This document shows, piece by piece, positions 63,741-64,000 of a stretch of 64,000 nucleotides of DNA (within the stretch, counting starts at the first letter, position 1; every line of letters begins with the position of its first letter). Below the pieces are notes generated by a model that did not search any database, was not told where the DNA came from, and worked only from the letters and a program-made list of their open reading frames with translations. Position numbers and translations under genes: made by a program. Location of the stretch: the NCBI RefSeq assembly GCF_006148925.1, contig NZ_VAWB01000003.1:310001-374000 (forward strand), given 5' to 3'. The DNA comes from Hyunsoonleella aestuarii (GTDB taxonomy: Bacteria > Bacteroidota > Bacteroidia > Flavobacteriales > Flavobacteriaceae).

Positions 63741-64000
63741 TTGACCATCGCGATTACAATATATTTTTTATGCAAATGGATTTTAACAAAAATGAATTTT
63801 GGAAATGATAAAAACATTAAATATTTAGCGATAATTCCAACTATTATGTTAACCCCAATTGTATATGTTGGATTAATTTATTTTTGGATTTTTTCGATTT
63901 CTTATTATCCAATTAATCATTTTGACAAACAAACGTGGGAATCAAATCCCGAAGAGAGATATAAAATATCCGAAAACATAATTGAAAGTAAAATATTAAT
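63741..64000 (+). CDS. Hypothetical membrane protein, 3' end cut off by window edge
   Basis: An open frame to the right edge with two hydrophobic segments (ILTIAITIYFLCKWIL and AIIPTIMLTPIVYVGLIYF), then a soluble part HFDKQTWESNPEERYKISENIIESKIL. The soluble part resembles a small flavobacterial family I recall only as hypothetical (FDK..W....RY...). The start is uncertain: TTG 63741 keeps the first helix, ATG 63792 would drop it. It is probably another array module. Confidence 0.6.
   Translation, partial: MTIAITIYFLCKWILTKMNFGNDKNIKYLAIIPTIMLTPIVYVGLIYFWIFSISYYPINHFDKQTWESNPEERYKISENIIESKIL

Overview
The window looks like the chromosome of a member of the Flavobacteriaceae (Bacteroidota), probably marine. 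The DNA is AT-rich. Recognisable promoters follow the Bacteroidota pattern (TAnnTTTG near -7, sometimes TTTG near -33). The gene content is typical of the group: fused CcoN-CcoO, fused SecD-SecF, a fatty-acid oxidation operon with a MarR regulator, a GatB-AspRS fusion, and many short lipoproteins and secreted proteins. No tRNA, rRNA, insertion sequence or CRISPR array was seen.

Layout. 1-1.6 kb: 5' part of pyruvate formate-lyase (minus strand, cut by the left edge). 2-10.4 kb: long-chain acyl-CoA ligase, a small membrane protein, then a MarR-headed beta-oxidation operon (hydroxyacyl-CoA dehydrogenase/enoyl-CoA hydratase, thiolase, acyl-CoA dehydrogenase). 10.4-14 kb: two secreted peptidases and a YdeI-like protein. 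14-16.6 kb: a MoxR/BchI-like AAA+ ATPase with a VWA protein. 16.7-26.3 kb: a Crp/Fnr regulator divergent from a complete cbb3 oxidase cluster (ccoI, ccoS, ccoNO, ccoQ, ccoP, ccoG, ccoH, TauE-like). 26.4-31.6 kb: TetR, ABC exporter, HlyD and TolC operon. 31.6-35.3 kb: universal stress protein and hemN, divergent from Cu/Zn superoxide dismutase and a Tat-exported DinB protein. 35.4-44.2 kb: secDF, mdh, an outer-membrane protein, a metalloprotease lipoprotein and gyrB. 44.7-51 kb: a secreted protein, then gatC-gatA-gatB::aspS. 51-64 kb: a one-strand series of mostly single, unrelated genes separated by copies of one hairpin-forming repeat.

Three regulatory or structural systems stand out. (1) The gatC-gatA-gatB::aspS operon is preceded by a 15-codon leader peptide with ten Asn codons (seven in a row). 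A strong terminator and a competing antiterminator follow it, which is the geometry of classical transcription attenuation, here sensing Asn-tRNA(Asn). (2) A palindrome ATGAC-N4-GTCAT occurs upstream of pflB, ccoI, ccoS-ccoNOQP and hemN. In all four the distance to a TAnnTTTG-like element is exactly the same, which places the site near -41. A fifth copy precedes a TPR gene. The Crp/Fnr protein encoded beside ccoI is the obvious candidate activator, which would make this a micro-oxic/anaerobic regulon. (3) The last 13 kb behave like a gene-cassette array: all genes are on one strand, there are remnants of dead genes, and at least eight diverged copies of a repeat with a central hairpin lie between modules, with no integrase in view.

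Functions are inferred from sequence by eye. No database search or folding programme was run.
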